A stretch of 64,000 nt of DNA, from the NCBI GenBank assembly GCA_023213395.1, contig CM041465.1, positions 167,965,741 to 168,029,740 of the forward strand, written 5' to 3'. The position numbers and the translations under genes were made by a program. Position 1 is the first letter of the stretch; each line of letters begins with the position of its first letter. The stretch is from Cycas panzhihuaensis (Eukaryota > Cycadophyta). The notes beneath the pieces are model-generated. The model was not told where the DNA came from. It did not search any database and saw nothing but the letters and a program-made list of their open reading frames with translations. This document shows positions 37,286-49,705 of the stretch, one piece after another.

Positions 37286-39015
37286 ATGGAAGTTGTAATC
37301 AAGTTTGATACATCATCCAAATCTAAATATGTGCCTCCTATGTTTGACTCTAGAAGAGTCATCAATGAAACTAGTGGGGATGGAACTTCCTCTCAACCTC
37401 CACCACAAAATCTACTAAAATGGGTTCATCAGAATCATGACTTAGGTAATATATTTGACAATGATCATAGATCCACACACTCATATAGGGTTAATTTTAC
37501 CCTCATGAGCAAAGTATTGGAGACTCATGAGCCTTAAACTTTTGATAAGGCTAATCAACATGCATGTTGGCAAAAAGTAATGGAAGATGAATACAACTTT
37601 ATTGTTAAAAATGACACTTAGGAGTTAGTCAATTTACCTCCAAAGAAAAAGGCTATTAGAACCAAGTAGATCTACAAAGCCAAGTTTCGTTTAGATGGCT
37701 CTATTGATAAATATAAGGCTAGATTGATTATTAAGGGTTATACCCAAAAAAAAGGCATTGACTATATTAAAACTTTTACCCCTGTTGCTCGGATGGAAAC
37801 AATTAGAATGATGATGAGCTTAGCAGCCCAAATGGGTTTGAAAGTTTACCAAATGGATGTTAAAAGTGCCTTCCTCAATGGCTATATCCAAGAGGATATT
37901 TATGTCACTCAAACCCTCAGTTTTGAATTGAAGGGGGTAGAAAACAAAGTGTATAAACTAAAAAAGACACTTTATGGTTTAAAACAAGCACCCAGGGTTT
38001 AGCATTCCCACATAGATTAATACTTCAGAGATCAAGGGTGTGAAAGATCTCAAGCTAATCCTAATTTATACATTCAAATAAAAGGAGACTCAATCCTAAT
38101 AGTAGGACTTTATATGGATGATCTTGTGTATAATGGAAATGACTCCCACTTATTGCGACAATTCAAAGATGCTATGTGTAAAGAATTTGAGATGACAGAT
38201 TTGGGACTAATACATTACTTCCTAGGTTTGGAAGTATGGCAATACAAGAAGGGAAATTTTATTTCCAAATGGAAATATTCTTTGTATTTATTACAAAAGA
38301 TGATAGACTATAAACGATTGGTAACTCTAGAATAAATTGAAAGCAATCTCTCCAAGTTAGATGATTCTACATCAATTGATCCTATGTTGTACAAATAGCT
38401 TATCGGCAACTTGATATATTTGATATCCACTCAATCTAATATAACACACTCAATTAGTGTTGTATCTAGGTTTATATAAGATCCAAATACCACCCATTGG
38501 CAAGCAACCAAGAGAGTTCTCTGATATCTCAAGAGAACTCTAGAATATGGGTTATACTACAAAGCTTCTCTAAAATTTTAGTTGACTAGTTATACAGACT
38601 TGGATTCAGTAGGAGACATTAATGATAGAAAATCAATAATAAGTTATATATTAATTATGGGATCAGCAACTATAGCATGGAGTACAAAGAAACAAAATGC
38701 AATTTCCTTATCTACATATAAGGTAGAATACAAAGTAGAAGTTATAGGTGCATGTGAATCAATTTGGTTGAGAAGACTACTACAAGATTTCTAGCTGAAA
38801 TAGAAAGGTCCCACTAGATTTTGGTGTGATAATTAGAGCACTATTCAAATGGCAAAGAATCCAATTTTTCATGGTAGAAAAAAACACATTGAAATTCAAC
38901 ATCACTTCATTCGAGAACTAGTATAAGTAAAAGAAATTGAATTGGCCTATTACAACACTAAAGACTAAACAACGAATATATTTACAAAGGCATTAGGCAA
39001 AGTTAAATTCTAAAA
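37286..39015 (+). pseudogene. Copia reverse transcriptase and RNase H remnant, unit A
   Basis: A linker (37286-37540) precedes WQKVMEDEYNFIVKNDT, KARLIIKGYTQKKGIDY, YQMDVKSAFLNGYIQEDIYV and LYGLKQAPRV. The catalytic YMDD is at 38111-38122. RNase H: a TSYTDLDSVGDINDRKSIIS stretch at about 38582-38641, LSTYKVEYKVEVIGACESIW, then DN, stop, STIQMAKNP (about 38829-38858) and NIFTKALGKVKF. After LYGLKQAPRV this copy carries two stops (about 38000 and 38018) that unit B lacks. Confidence 0.85.
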
Positions 39016-39052
39016 ATTTAGAGATAGCTTGGGAGTTATTTATATTGGGCAT

Positions 39053-39419
39053 TATGGGGGAGAATATTGGGATAACACCTAATGTACATTTGTAGATGTG
39101 CACCTAGGGCCCCTCAAATCCACCTTTGGGGCTCCTTAGGGCACCTTGAGTAATAAATCAGCTGTCAGTAGCCACCATATGCTGACACACTTCTATTAAG
39201 GTATGCGCTCTTTTATTAATTTAATTTTCTTAATATTGACTTAAAATTGTATGTAGGTTGGGTTGAGGCATTTTCTACCTCCCCAAAATTATTTATAAAA
39301 GGGGTGGGAATACCTCCCTGGTGTTTTTTAACACTGCCCTCTATTCATTGGAAAATTTTAATCTAAAGCACAATAATGCGCTTGCCAGTGTGAAGTTTCA
39401 CTCTACACCTCATCCTTCA
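39053..39419 (+). repeat. Polypurine tract and 3' LTR of copia, unit A
   Basis: TATGGGGGAGAA (39053-39064) is followed by a 355-bp LTR, 39065-39419, opening TATTGGGATAAC (the G of the expected TG has become A) and closing CACCTCATCCTTCA. It is the same family as the orphan LTR at 24930. Confidence 0.9.
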
Positions 39420-39942
39420 TACTGATTATAATTCCCCATGGATAAAAAATAAGAAGAATCTATTTGAGGATTGTGGGCCATCTAATCATGAGTGGACCAA
39501 CTATTTAAAGAATCTAAATATTAAAGTCCATACATCCTATCTAGTCATAAGAGTCCTAAATAAAGAAGTGACTTCCTACATACAAACCTGTAGTAGGAAA
39601 GTGGTAATAGCTCCAATGAAGGGAAATTTTCTAAAACCTATAATAGAGAGGTAGACACTCTAAGAAGTTATGATAATTTTGTCAGAAGTATTGAATGAAG
39701 CATAATAGGAAGAAATGCAAGAGGATAAATGCTTCAAGGGATAAATATATAAAAGAATAACTTTATAAGAAACCCTACAATAATAGAAAAGAATGAATCC
39801 GTATCTAAGCTTATAATCGATAAGACTTGCTAATAGAAGTGGGAGTGACTATTCTAACTATTATAGTCTTTAAATAGTGGAATGCTAGTGACTTCTAGCA
39901 AATCATTTTAGATCATATTAAAAAACTTGTTTTAAGGGATTT
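39420..39942. other. Spacer between copia LTR and long-LTR element
   Basis: 523 bp with no gene recognised. It is also present at 62786-63310, which shows that the duplication includes sequence outside the transposons. Its last five bases (GATTT, 39938-39942) are the left target duplication of the long-LTR element. Confidence 0.6.
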
Positions 39943-41556
39943 TGTTTCACCAAAACCTGGCACTCTTATCATTTTTAACTACTTTCTCGTATGATTCGTA
40001 TGAGTATATTTGATTTGGACTTGTTTTATATGTGACAGGCCATGTTTCAATGAAATGTCATCTTATTTTAATTATTAATGTATGTGGAATGATGATTGAT
40101 ATATGATTATGTTATCACCTACTGATGACTAATAACTATAGCATGAAATTCTTTCTCTTATGGTCATTCTATTTCATTTCTTCTTTTAAAACCTTCTTGT
40201 TTCATTATTTTTACTTTGATTTCACCATTAACTTATTATTTTTTTATCAATTCTTAGGCTTATATTTATCGCTTCCATCACTTTTTAGGCTATTTTTCTT
40301 ATTAATGGAGTTATTTATGCTTAAATTTTTTAATAAAAATCTTTTTTTTTTTTTTGAGCTTTCTAATGAGTTACTTTTCATACCCTAATTTGTCATATTT
40401 TTAATGTAAAGTCATGTTTTTGCACTTTTAATATAAAACCACACTTTTCATGATTTTTCATGTTTTTAGTGTAAAGTCATATTTTTGACTGTCTAAAATC
40501 ATGAATGATCATATTTTTTATTGTTACGCATGTAAAACTTATCTAATATGCCAAAGTGTTGCATGATGCCACTTAGATTTGATGCAAACCTACATCTCTC
40601 ATGCCTAGAACTCATGTGAACCCTAAGGAGATTGATAATTCAAATTAGGAATAGAGTATAAGGATGTGTGTGATGAAGTTTTAAAGAGATTTTTGAGAGA
40701 CTTTTCTTGAAATTTTGCTACTTCTATTGAAAGGATTATTGTTTGAAGAAGATAAGGGTGAAATCAAGAGAGACTTTTGAAGCCTTCATTAATGTATTTA
40801 TTGATACTCAAATTTCAATTGGTAATCTCCTTCAAATCTCTAATTTCTTTCAACTTCAAACTCTCTCTTTTTCTGGTAAGATGTTTCTTATTGAGAACCT
40901 TTACAATTCTACTTTTCTTTGGTGATTGTTGGTACTCAGAACCTTTATTCTCTTTTATTGGTTTTTGTGGTGACTTGGTACTCATTTTTGACCTTAGAAA
41001 TTTGGCTAAAAGGTCAGCCCTTTATGGGATAGAAAGGAGGTAGACTATGGTGAAGTATAGTTACCTCTTCACTTATGATATAACTACCTTCTCATATTCT
41101 TCCACAACTATCCAAATTTCCATAGGTTTGCCTTTTATTGTTGGCTTGTAATGGCTATAGTTGAGCTTCTTATTTTGTCTCTATTTCTCCTTTTCTAGTT
41201 TTAAAGGAAAATTTGAAGTGGATTGACCATTTAGAATAAAGAGAGCTATTTTGAGGTAGGATTGGAATAGGAAAGAGTTTGTAGTGTTCCCGTTTGTTTA
41301 ATTTCATTCTTTCTATTAGTCTCTTACTTTTATTTAATTAGATCATATAGGGTTCAAGGACCCTTTTGGTGTCTAATTGGTTCCAATTATGATAGAGCCT
41401 CCTTATACTTTGGCTTATGACTTGTTTGTGATTAGAAACTTGAATATTCTTAGTTGCATGTATCATTTATGATTTAAATATTTTTCATTACAGTAGTAGA
41501 AAATTTTAGGAATTTCTCCTTTCATTTTAGAAATATCATAAAAAAGAAACATAATG

Positions 41557-41587
<31 letters not shown>

Positions 41588-42281
41588 AACTTAATTTAAG
41601 CATTGCATGTTATTGTATCTTTTGGCAATCTCCCATACATAGTTGCATGTTGTGTTGTATGTTATGCTAGCTTCTTTTTGTCATTGAGAAGGTGTGTCTT
41701 ATGTTCAAAAGAAAGTTTCACTTTTCATTCTAGTGATTTTCATCTCTTGATATATTTAAAAAAAAATGCATGCATAATAGTCTTTTGTTTATGTGATGGA
41801 AATAAAGGTGGAAAGATTTTTGTAGTTTTATTGATTGCCTTAATTAGTTCATTTCAGTTTTCTTTTCTTTAAACACACAAAAAAGAAGAAGAAAAAAAAA
41901 AAAAAAAAAACCAAACAATTTCCATTTGCTTAACCCTTCTCATTCATTCATGTAAAACTCAAAAGGTTGAAAGAATAGGAGGAAAGGAGTTCCTAGGAAG
42001 GACCTAAGAGGCATTATCAGAGTAGTTTCAAACTTATAACTCCTTTAGCTGATTGTGCAGGCTAGTGGATTCAATCACCCCCATATGTCCTAGCCTTTCA
42101 TTATTTCATCTAGCTATATCATCATTAAATAACATAACTAGATGGAGACTCCTCCATAAGAGTTATAAAATTGGTCACTTAGGTCCTCTTAGACTTTGTA
42201 TCTCCTAGTCTTAATTTAAACAAAAGGAAAACATTTTGTTGATTGGGAGATATCTAGTTTAAGTCCACTCAAGACACACCA
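39943..42281 (+). repeat. 5' LTR of long-LTR element
   Basis: Opens TGTTTCACCAAAACCTGG and closes AAGACACACCA. It contains short related AGTGTAAAGTCATxxTTTT-like units near 40405-40485, A runs at about 41565-41590 and 41888-41911, and a 90-codon open stretch at 41603-41872 that is repeated in the partner LTR and has no recognised similarity. The partner is 47031-49379. Confidence 0.9.
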
Positions 42282-42305
42282 TCTTTTTGGAAACCATACT
42301 AGGGA
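42282..42305 (+). other. Possible decayed primer-binding site
   Basis: TCTTTTTGGAAACCATACTAGGGAA (42282 onward) follows the LTR end. It keeps the TTTTTGG lead and GGGAA end of the TGGCGCCGTTGCCGGGG-type site typical of Tat/Athila elements, with several G-to-A and C-to-T differences. About 11 of 19 positions agree, so this is suggestive only. Confidence 0.35.
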
Positions 42306-42309
42306 ATTA

Positions 42310-42840
42310 CCATTTATCCTCTTGTTTAAAGTGATGGAGATTATACCCCATTCTAAATTTAGAAAGCCATTGAGACCATCCTCTTTTAATATAAGCACAT
42401 CACTTTTAGATAACATTGTCTATGGGAAGAGCTCTTTTCAACATGAGGTTTTTCTTTGTAGCCTTCCCTCTTGCATTCATATGTTACCGATATTTAGAGG
42501 GATAAAAAGATAAGATCCTTTAAGGAACATTAAGAAATTTACTTTTGCATGTGCTTATCATATGCTCGATGATCTTTTATTAATGAGACTTTTCCCAAGG
42601 ACATTGTGAGGTAGTGTAGTTATGTGGTTTCACCAATTACCTCAAAATTTAATTTTCTCATTTTAATAATTAATGGATATCTTTATAAGTGATTTTGATG
42701 TCACTTATCCCTTTTTGGTGGAACAAAAGGCTCTTTTTACCATTAGATCAATGGATAATTAATCTATAAAAGATTTTAAGAAATGTTACTGGGATCTTGA
42801 TGTGTTATATAATCCTTAAATTTCTAAATACCTACTCAAC
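42310..42840 (+). pseudogene. Retrotransposon gag remnant in long-LTR element
   Basis: The frame reads DDLLLMRLFPRTL, stop, GSVVMWFHQLPQN (about 42570-42650), then SF, two stops, and LMDIFISDF. This matches the gypsy gag core L-F-P-x-S-L-x-G-x-A-x-x-W-F-x-x-L-P-x-x-S-I-x-S-F-x-x-L-x-x-x-F-x-x-x-F. Upstream, 42322-42513 is open and could be gag N-terminus. No zinc knuckle was found after it. Gag forms the particle in live elements; this copy is dead. Confidence 0.65.
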
Positions 42841-43059
42841 CAAATCTATCAATATGTTATACAATGAACCCATCAACATATAATTTTGTCTTCACCAATT
42901 TCTCACCAAGTGGAGTGTCCCAACACTACTCTTGAAATAATTAGCATAATCAAACACTCAAGCCTAATTCCATTAAAAGAATGCAAAGCTAGTTTATGTC
43001 CTATAGAGGTAGTTGCCTAATTGATGTCTTCCACCACTCCCTTCACTTTTTAATAGGGT

Positions 43060-44290
43060 GAAGGGCCATTGATTGTGACCAGTCCTATTGGTAACTTCCT
43101 TATCAATAAAACAATACATTCTTTTGTATCTCCCCATGAGTCAGGTTATGAGCCTTTTTTAGACCGGTCTTTCCTTGAAATTAACTCTCATGCTAAGTAT
43201 AACGGCTCTTATTCCTTTGATAGTAGTGAGGTCCTAGACCTCCTATTAGCTTATCTTTCACCCTTAATATAGAGATACCTATTGAGATTTTTTTTTTTTC
43301 ATTTTCTAACCTAGCTTATTGAGCTTTCTTATGAGCATGATATTGACACTTGCTTTGATGAGGTTTCTAAACTCCTTATTGAGTGTCCCACTAGTTCTAA
43401 TTTATAAACACGTGAAGGGTCATACTTTGATGACCTTAGATTATTAAATTGGGAGAGTTGTTCTTTAGAAAGTACTATACCTACGTCATTTGAGGAAGAT
43501 ATTCAACCCCAAGATGATGAGATTGATTTGTTTATTTCTACTATTGTTCAATCTACCCCACATGTATCCTTAGGGGTTAGACTTCATTCACCTAGTCTTT
43601 CCCTCATCTTAGTTAGGGTTGACACATCTATTATATGCATGCTTATTTCACTTATTCTATAACAAGTATTAGATATGATTTTACAAGTTTTTTCCTTACC
43701 TTCTATCATATGCCCACTAAAACTTTTATTAGATATTCCTTAAATTTATCTTAATCATTATCGTGAGTTGATTCCATATAGTCCACCTCTAGCTCATAAA
43801 CATTTTCTGTAACATGCTTATAAGACTAGAACCATTTTGAATTGGGTCATCTCTCCTTTTTCTTTGAAGCTTGAGATCCTTTTTAGCCTTAAGTAATTCA
43901 TCCTTATTAAGTCAATTTCTTTTCCCTTTCAAGAAAAGAAATTAATATCATTGGGAAGGTCTTCTTTTATTAGTTCATGGCTAGCTAGCAGACCAAGACC
44001 TTTATTAGACTTTATCCTTGATGAGAATAGTTAGTCTAAGGATTCCTTCATATAATTACCTTTTAGTTTCACTTTGGATGATGATAGCATTAGGTCATTA
44101 CATCTTATTATGGCCTCCTCTACCATTCTAAATCATCCATTTCAATTACTTTTTCCTTTGTTTGATAACCAGTTGCTCACTTGCACATCAAACTTTGAGA
44201 TTACCTCCTTCCTTAGAGGCTTTTCTGATTAAGATAGAGTTCTTATTCCTCTAGATGACCTTTTATCCACCATGGGTTTAACCAATACTT
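43060..44290 (+). other. Low-stop region of unknown nature
   Basis: One plus-strand frame reads for long stretches with few stops. It includes the open run 43069-43272 and later segments such as SFEEDIQPQDDEIDLFIST and LNHPFQLLFPLFDNQLL. Composition is Ser, Leu and acidic rich. I recognise no domain; it sits where gag C-terminus, protease and RT would be in a complete element but shows none of their motifs. It may be a decayed extra reading frame. Confidence 0.35.
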
Positions 44291-46720
44291 AACTCCACAA
44301 TAAGTAGAAACTATGACTCCAAGAAATTTATCTACTAAAGAGTATAAACTATGATAGACTTCCCCTCTATAATGAGGATAAACTATGGCTTCGAATATTT
44401 CTTCTTGCCTAATGAGCTAAAACTATGGGCAATTATTTTCTTGAATTTCTTCTTATCTTCTTTTGAGATTTATTTTATTTTCATTGAAAGTCTTACCTAT
44501 GATCATATAAGCCTTTTGATCCTTCTATCATTTGTATTGGTTGTGGGTCCTCCACTATAAGGTTTTGGTCTTTTTTTCTTTAAGTTCCATACTCAAGAGA
44601 GAATTCGGGCCCCAAACTTTATCTTATTTTCATCCTTGAAAGAGAAATATTTTTGTCAGCTTTAGATACTTTATTGAGATCATACTTCCACTTGTCAGTC
44701 CTACATCTTGAGAATTCCTTCTTGGTCATATATCTCTTGCTATTTTCTTTTGATTTCTTTTATTGTCCTTGGTTCACTCTATCTATCTTTTGAAGTGAAT
44801 ACTCCTTTTACTACCTTCTCTTTAGATTTAGAGACATCATGATTTTGATTTCTTTTCTTTTTCTGTGGTTTAATCCTTAAGTAGATTGGTCTTTTTCATA
44901 TTACATTTTGTTAAAAAAGATAAATCCTTATTGTGTTGAGTAAAACAATTTTATAATTGGATGATTATAACCCCATTCTCATTAAAAAAAAAAAAAAATA
45001 ACAAAGGAAGAAAAAGAAAAGAAAGAGAAAAGTAAAAAAAAAAAAAAAGTATATTATTGTCATCTTCTTGTAATTTAGGGCAAGTCATGTGATGGCTTCA
45101 TCCCCACCTATCCATATATAGGTTGGGTTCATTTATATGAGTCATTTAAGATTTTTGGATCTAGTTGTTTGGTTCCACCATGGTATCAGTTATGATTGAA
45201 CCCTACTTAACACCTTTACTAGAATTAATCATGATCATCCCAATTATAAATTTTCTTTTTTCTCCACCACAACTAGAATTAATTTTATTCATTACTGTCT
45301 CATTATTTATTGATTCTTGTACCCTCCTTTATTGATTACACCATCTCTAAATTTTGGTCCTATGTTTCCCATGGCATTGAGTATATTCATTAATGGAGGT
45401 AGTAAAGGTAACATAGGATTGTCTACTTTTTCTTAGGTGATTTATGACCAATTAGGAAATCCTCTCTTTTCTATTAGATCATTTATACCTAAGGAAACTA
45501 ATAATGAATCCAAATATTTTACTATTATAGGAGCCTCATATGATATTTCTCACTTTTAACTTAGACCTATCATTATATATTCTGATTCTTGACTTGTAGT
45601 CTATCAATTAGTTAGGATGTATCAAGCACACTCACCATGACTTATTTTCCTTTATCATCAGGCTTCATCATTGTTATCACTATTTTCATTAGTTACCATC
45701 TAGTATATCCCTCATTCCTTTAATGTTGAAGTTGACACTCTTGTTTCCTCTATCTTGGATGATGACTTTCGTTGACTTCTACCTTTTTACCTGGGTGCAC
45801 CTCACTCTAGAATAAGTATAAACTACCACTCCATAAAGAGTATAAACTATTGGTTTAGGAAGATAAAGATTTAAGTAGTGTAAAGATTAAGGTGATATGC
45901 AGAAGAGTGAAATGAAGTATTTAAAAGAGATAGACCCATGTGGGAATCTTGGGCCATGGAGGATCTTGGCAGGGAGTAAGTTCCTAAGAACTTCTTGTCC
46001 TTAGAAGGAGCTAATGAGGAATTTGATATACTCGAATGACTAGATATTTATTAAGCAAGATTAACATTTCATTTGGTAAACAACCTATTTTCTTCATGAT
46101 ATATTATATGGATGTGGATTTTATTCTATGTTCATATAATCTGTCAAGAGCATGATGAAAATTTCTTTTAAGAGATTCATATTATTCCATCTTCTACTTT
46201 TATAAGCCTATTACCATTTGTTTTAGATGGTTTTATATTTATAGAAATAAAATAACTAAACCTTTTATTTACTTCCTTTTATATTTTATTTATTTTTTGT
46301 TCTTCACTCCTTCTCGTAATCTTTTCCTTTTAGAACCACCTCACTCTAGAATGAGTATAATCTACCATGTGCATATATATATATATATATATATATAAGA
46401 ACAAAATAAAAAATGACTCTAAACCCTTTTTACCTATTAAGAGCCTACACTATGATAGGGTATCACTTTGAGTCCCTTTTACCTATTAACAAGCTTAAAC
46501 TATGATATGGAACCCTATGAAATTTGATTATTATTGAGGTTAAACTATGATAATCAACCTCTGAAGGCCTTCACCCTATTAATAATGGTGAACTATGATA
46601 GGTTTCTCTACAAAGTCACTTGTTAATTAGCTTAAAAACTATGACAATCTATTCTTTTTACTCTGATAAAAGGACTTCCCTCTAATGCATGGTTAAATAG
46701 AGATAAACTATGACTAGTTG
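44290..46720. repeat. Dispersed AAACTATGA-type repeats
   Basis: A core AAACTATG or close variant, usually preceded by TATA or TTA and followed by ATAG, ACTCC or ATAA, occurs about twelve times: four near 44305-44420, two near 45820-45850, and six at 46445-46705 spaced about 35-70 bp apart. A CACCTCACTCTAGAAT segment occurs at both about 45797 and 46338. The RNase H remnant lies between the clusters. A (TA)n run is at 46373-46397 and A runs lie at about 44984-44998 and 45035-45048. Confidence 0.6.
45371..45773 (+). pseudogene. Lone RNase H domain in long-LTR element
   Basis: From the ATG at 45371: FINGGSKGNIGL (family F-D-G-A-S-K-G-N-P-G, first aspartate now asparagine), VIYDQLGNPLF, IPKETNNESKYF (the N-N-x-A-E-Y region with alanine replaced; the catalytic glutamate position is now lysine or serine by alignment), IIYSDS (third aspartate kept), LVVYQLVRMYQAHSP, LIFLYHQASSLLSLFS, then YIPHSFNVEVDTLVSSILDD with the last aspartate. 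Five internal stops. This is the plant RVT_3/archaeal-like RNase H, also found as an extra domain in Tat gypsy elements and in LINEs. RT and integrase are absent around it. Confidence 0.85.
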
Positions 46721-47019
46721 CATATTAAAGGCCCATCTAATTTATGGGCATTTGACATTGAAGTCCCATCCAGTTTGTGAGCATTTAGTATCGATTACTG
46801 GTTTAGTGAGTGAGAACCCAATCCTTTTTAGTAAGATTTCTTTATTTTGCTATCATAGAAAGTTATTTCAATTTATATTGTATATCTTCCATAATCTAGA
46901 AATTCATCATTCACATACCTCATCCAAATTTTATTGATTTTCAATAGATAATCCTTCACCTCTATTGTTATCACCTTTCACCATCCTACTTTCTTTCTAA
47001 AGTAGGAGCTTCAGATGTC

Positions 47020-49379
47020 AAGGGGGCAAATGTTTTATCAAAACTTGGCCTTCTCATCATTTTAACTACTTTCTTATATGATTCATATAAGGATATTTGA
47101 TTTGCACTTGTTTTATATGTGATAGGCCATGTTTTGATGAAATGTCATCTTATTTTAGTTATTGATGTATGTGGAATGATGATTGATGTATGATTATGTT
47201 ATCACCTATTAATGACTAATAACTATAGAATCAAATTCTTTCTTTTATGGTCATTCTATTTCATTTCTTCTTCTCAAACATTCTTGCTTCATTATTTTTA
47301 CTTTGATTTCACCCTTAACTTATCATTTTTAATCAATTTTTGGGATTATGTTTATCATTTTCATCACCTTTTAGGCTATTTTTCTTATTAATGGAGTCAT
47401 TTATGGTTAAATTTATCAGTATAAGTCATTTTAAAAACTTTTTAATGAGTTATTTTTGATATATTGATTTATTTTATTTTTAGTGTAAAGTCATAATTTT
47501 TGTACTTTTAGTGTAAAGCCATGTTTTGCGATTAGTCACATTTTTAGTGCAAAGTCATATTTTCTACTGTCCAAAAAGGTAACCAGTCGCTTTTTGATTA
47601 TCACACATGCGAAACTTATCTAGTGCACTAAATTTTTGCACGCTATTGCCTAGATTTGATGTAAACCTACCTCTCTCATGCCCAAAACTCATGAAAACCC
47701 TAAGGAGGCTTATAATTCAAATTGGGAATAGAGTATGGGGGTGTATGTGTGATTAAGTTTTGAAGAGATTTTTTAGAGGCTTTTCTTGAAACTTTGATAC
47801 TTCTATTAAAAGGACCATTGGTTGAAGAAGATAAGGGTGAAATCAAGAGAGATTTTTGAAGCTTCTAGTGCTATATTTGCTGATACTTAAATTTCAATTG
47901 GTGATCTCATTCAAATCTCTAGTTTCTTTAAGGTTTCTTTAGCTTCAAACTTTATCTTTTCTTAATAAGATCTTTCCTATTAAAAACCTTTGTAATTCTA
48001 CTTTTCTTTGGTGATTGTTGGTACTCAGAACCTTTCTTCTCTTTTACTAGTTTTTGTGGTGACGTTGTACTCATTTTTCACCTTGAAATTTTGATTGAAA
48101 AGATATCCCTTTATGGGATAGAAAGGAGATAGACTATGGTGAAGCACGGTTATCTCTTCACTCATGATATCATTACCTTTTCCCATTCTTCTACAACTTT
48201 CCAAATTTTTGGAGATTTTCCTTTTATTATTGGCTTGTTGTAGATATAGTTAAGCCTATTGTTTTACCTCTATTTCTCCTTTGCTAGTTTTAAAGGAAAA
48301 TTTGAAGTGGTTTGACCATTTAGAAAAAAGAGAGCTATTCTGAGGCTGGATTTCAAATAGGAAAGAATTTATAATTTGCCCTTTTGTTTGATTTCACTCT
48401 TTCTATTATTCTCTTGCTTTCATTTAATCAGATCATATAGGTTCAAGGATCCTTTGGTGTCTAATTGACTCTAATTATGATAGATCCTCCTTATACTTTG
48501 GCTTATGACTTATTTGTAATTAAAAACATGAATATTCATGGTTACATGTATAATTTATAATCTAATTATTTTTCATTATAGTAGTAGTAAATTTCAGGAA
48601 TTTCTTCTTTCATTTTAGAAATATCATCCAAAAGAAACATAACATGCTATTTAAATAAATAAAAAAAAAACTTCATTTAAGCATTGCATGTTATTGTATC
48701 TTTTGGTAATCTCCCATACATAGCTGCATGTTGTGTTGCATGTTATGCTAGCTTCTTTCTTTCATTGAGAAGGTATATCTTATGTTCAAAAGAAAGTTTT
48801 ACTTTTCATTCTAGTGCATTTCATCTCTTGATATATATAAAAAAAAAAAATTCATGCATAATAGTCTTTTGTTTATGTGACAAAAACAAAGGTGGATAGA
48901 TTTTTGTAATTTCATTGATTGCCTTAATTAGTTCATTTCACTTTTCTTTTATTTAAACATACAAAAAAGAAAGAAAGAAAGAAAAATACACCAAAACAAA
49001 AGAAAACCAAACAATTTCTATTTACTTAACCCTTCTCATTTATTTAATTAAAACTCAAAAGGTTGAAAGAATATAAGGAAAGAGTCCCTAAGAAGGACAC
49101 AAGAGACATTGATAGAGTAGTTTTGAACTTAGAACTCCTTCATCTAGTTATGTAGGCTAGTAGATTCAATCACCCCCATATATCCTAGCCTTTCATTGTT
49201 TTATGCAACTACATCCTCATTAAATGGTACAACTAGGTGAAGACTCCTCCTTAAGAGTTAAATAAAGGTTGTCACTTAGGTCCTCTTAGACTTTGTATCT
49301 TCTAATATCTTGATTTAAATAAAGGAAAACATTTTATTGATTATGAAATATCTAGTTTAGGTCTACCTGAGATACACCA
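47020..49379 (+). repeat. Polypurine tract and 3' LTR of long-LTR element
   Basis: CAAGGGGGCAAA (about 47019-47030) precedes TGTTTTATCAAAACTTGG at 47031. The LTR ends GATACACCA at 49379, followed by AATTT. It matches 39943-42281 along its length with scattered changes and small indels, and repeats the same 70-codon open stretch at 48684-48899. Confidence 0.9.
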
Positions 49380-49705
49380 AATTTAAAATATGATTTAGTG
49401 GACCTATATATCCTAATGGTTATTTTTTGGAATGACCGTATGCAAAATAATTATGGAAGGAGGGTTAGAAATAAATATGTTACTCAAAACCTCTTAGATA
49501 GCACTATGAAGGCCAAAAGTGGTTACCCTAAATAGGTTAGCTAACTAACTATAAGTAAGACAAATAAGTGCCCTAATGAATATGCTAATAATGATTGCTA
49601 AGATAACTATCTTGTTGGACTTTATTATAGTTTGTATATAAAATCATAAGAGAACTTATCTAATTTTTCTTAGAAGGCTATGATTATTGGCCACCAAGTT
49701 AATTT
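49380..49705. other. Unassigned stretch between two elements
   Basis: 326 bp with no gene recognised. Its last five bases (AATTT) are the left target duplication of the copia element starting at 49706. Confidence 0.55.

Larger units (their letters stand above)
39943..49379 (+). mobile_element. Gypsy-like element with 2.3-kb LTRs, non-autonomous
   Basis: Direct repeats of 2,339 and 2,349 bp (39943-42281 and 47031-49379) flank a 4.75-kb internal region. Both open TGTTT and close ACACCA; GATTT before and AATTT after fit a 5-bp target duplication with one change. A polypurine tract precedes the right LTR. Inside are a gag remnant (42310-42840), a low-stop region of unknown nature, a lone RNase H (45371-45773) and AAACTATGA-type repeats. 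No protease, RT or integrase is seen. LTR size and the possible primer-binding site suggest the Tat/Athila side of gypsy. The LTRs are clearly diverged, so the insertion is old and predates the duplication. Confidence 0.85.

Noticed and set aside
40125-40388. Phe/Leu-rich open frame, also at 63528-63743, considered as a membrane protein.
   Set aside because: It is T-rich LTR sequence of the long-LTR element and recurs only through the duplication.
41603-41872. 90-codon open frame, repeated at 48684-48899, considered as a conserved small gene.
   Set aside because: It recurs only because both copies lie in the two LTRs of one element, and it matches no known protein. Conservation is no better than in the surrounding LTR.
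45179-45188. TGGTATCAG in the long-LTR element resembles a primer-binding site after a CCACCA end.
   Set aside because: Only nine bases match, the AGAGC part is absent, and no LTR pair ends there.
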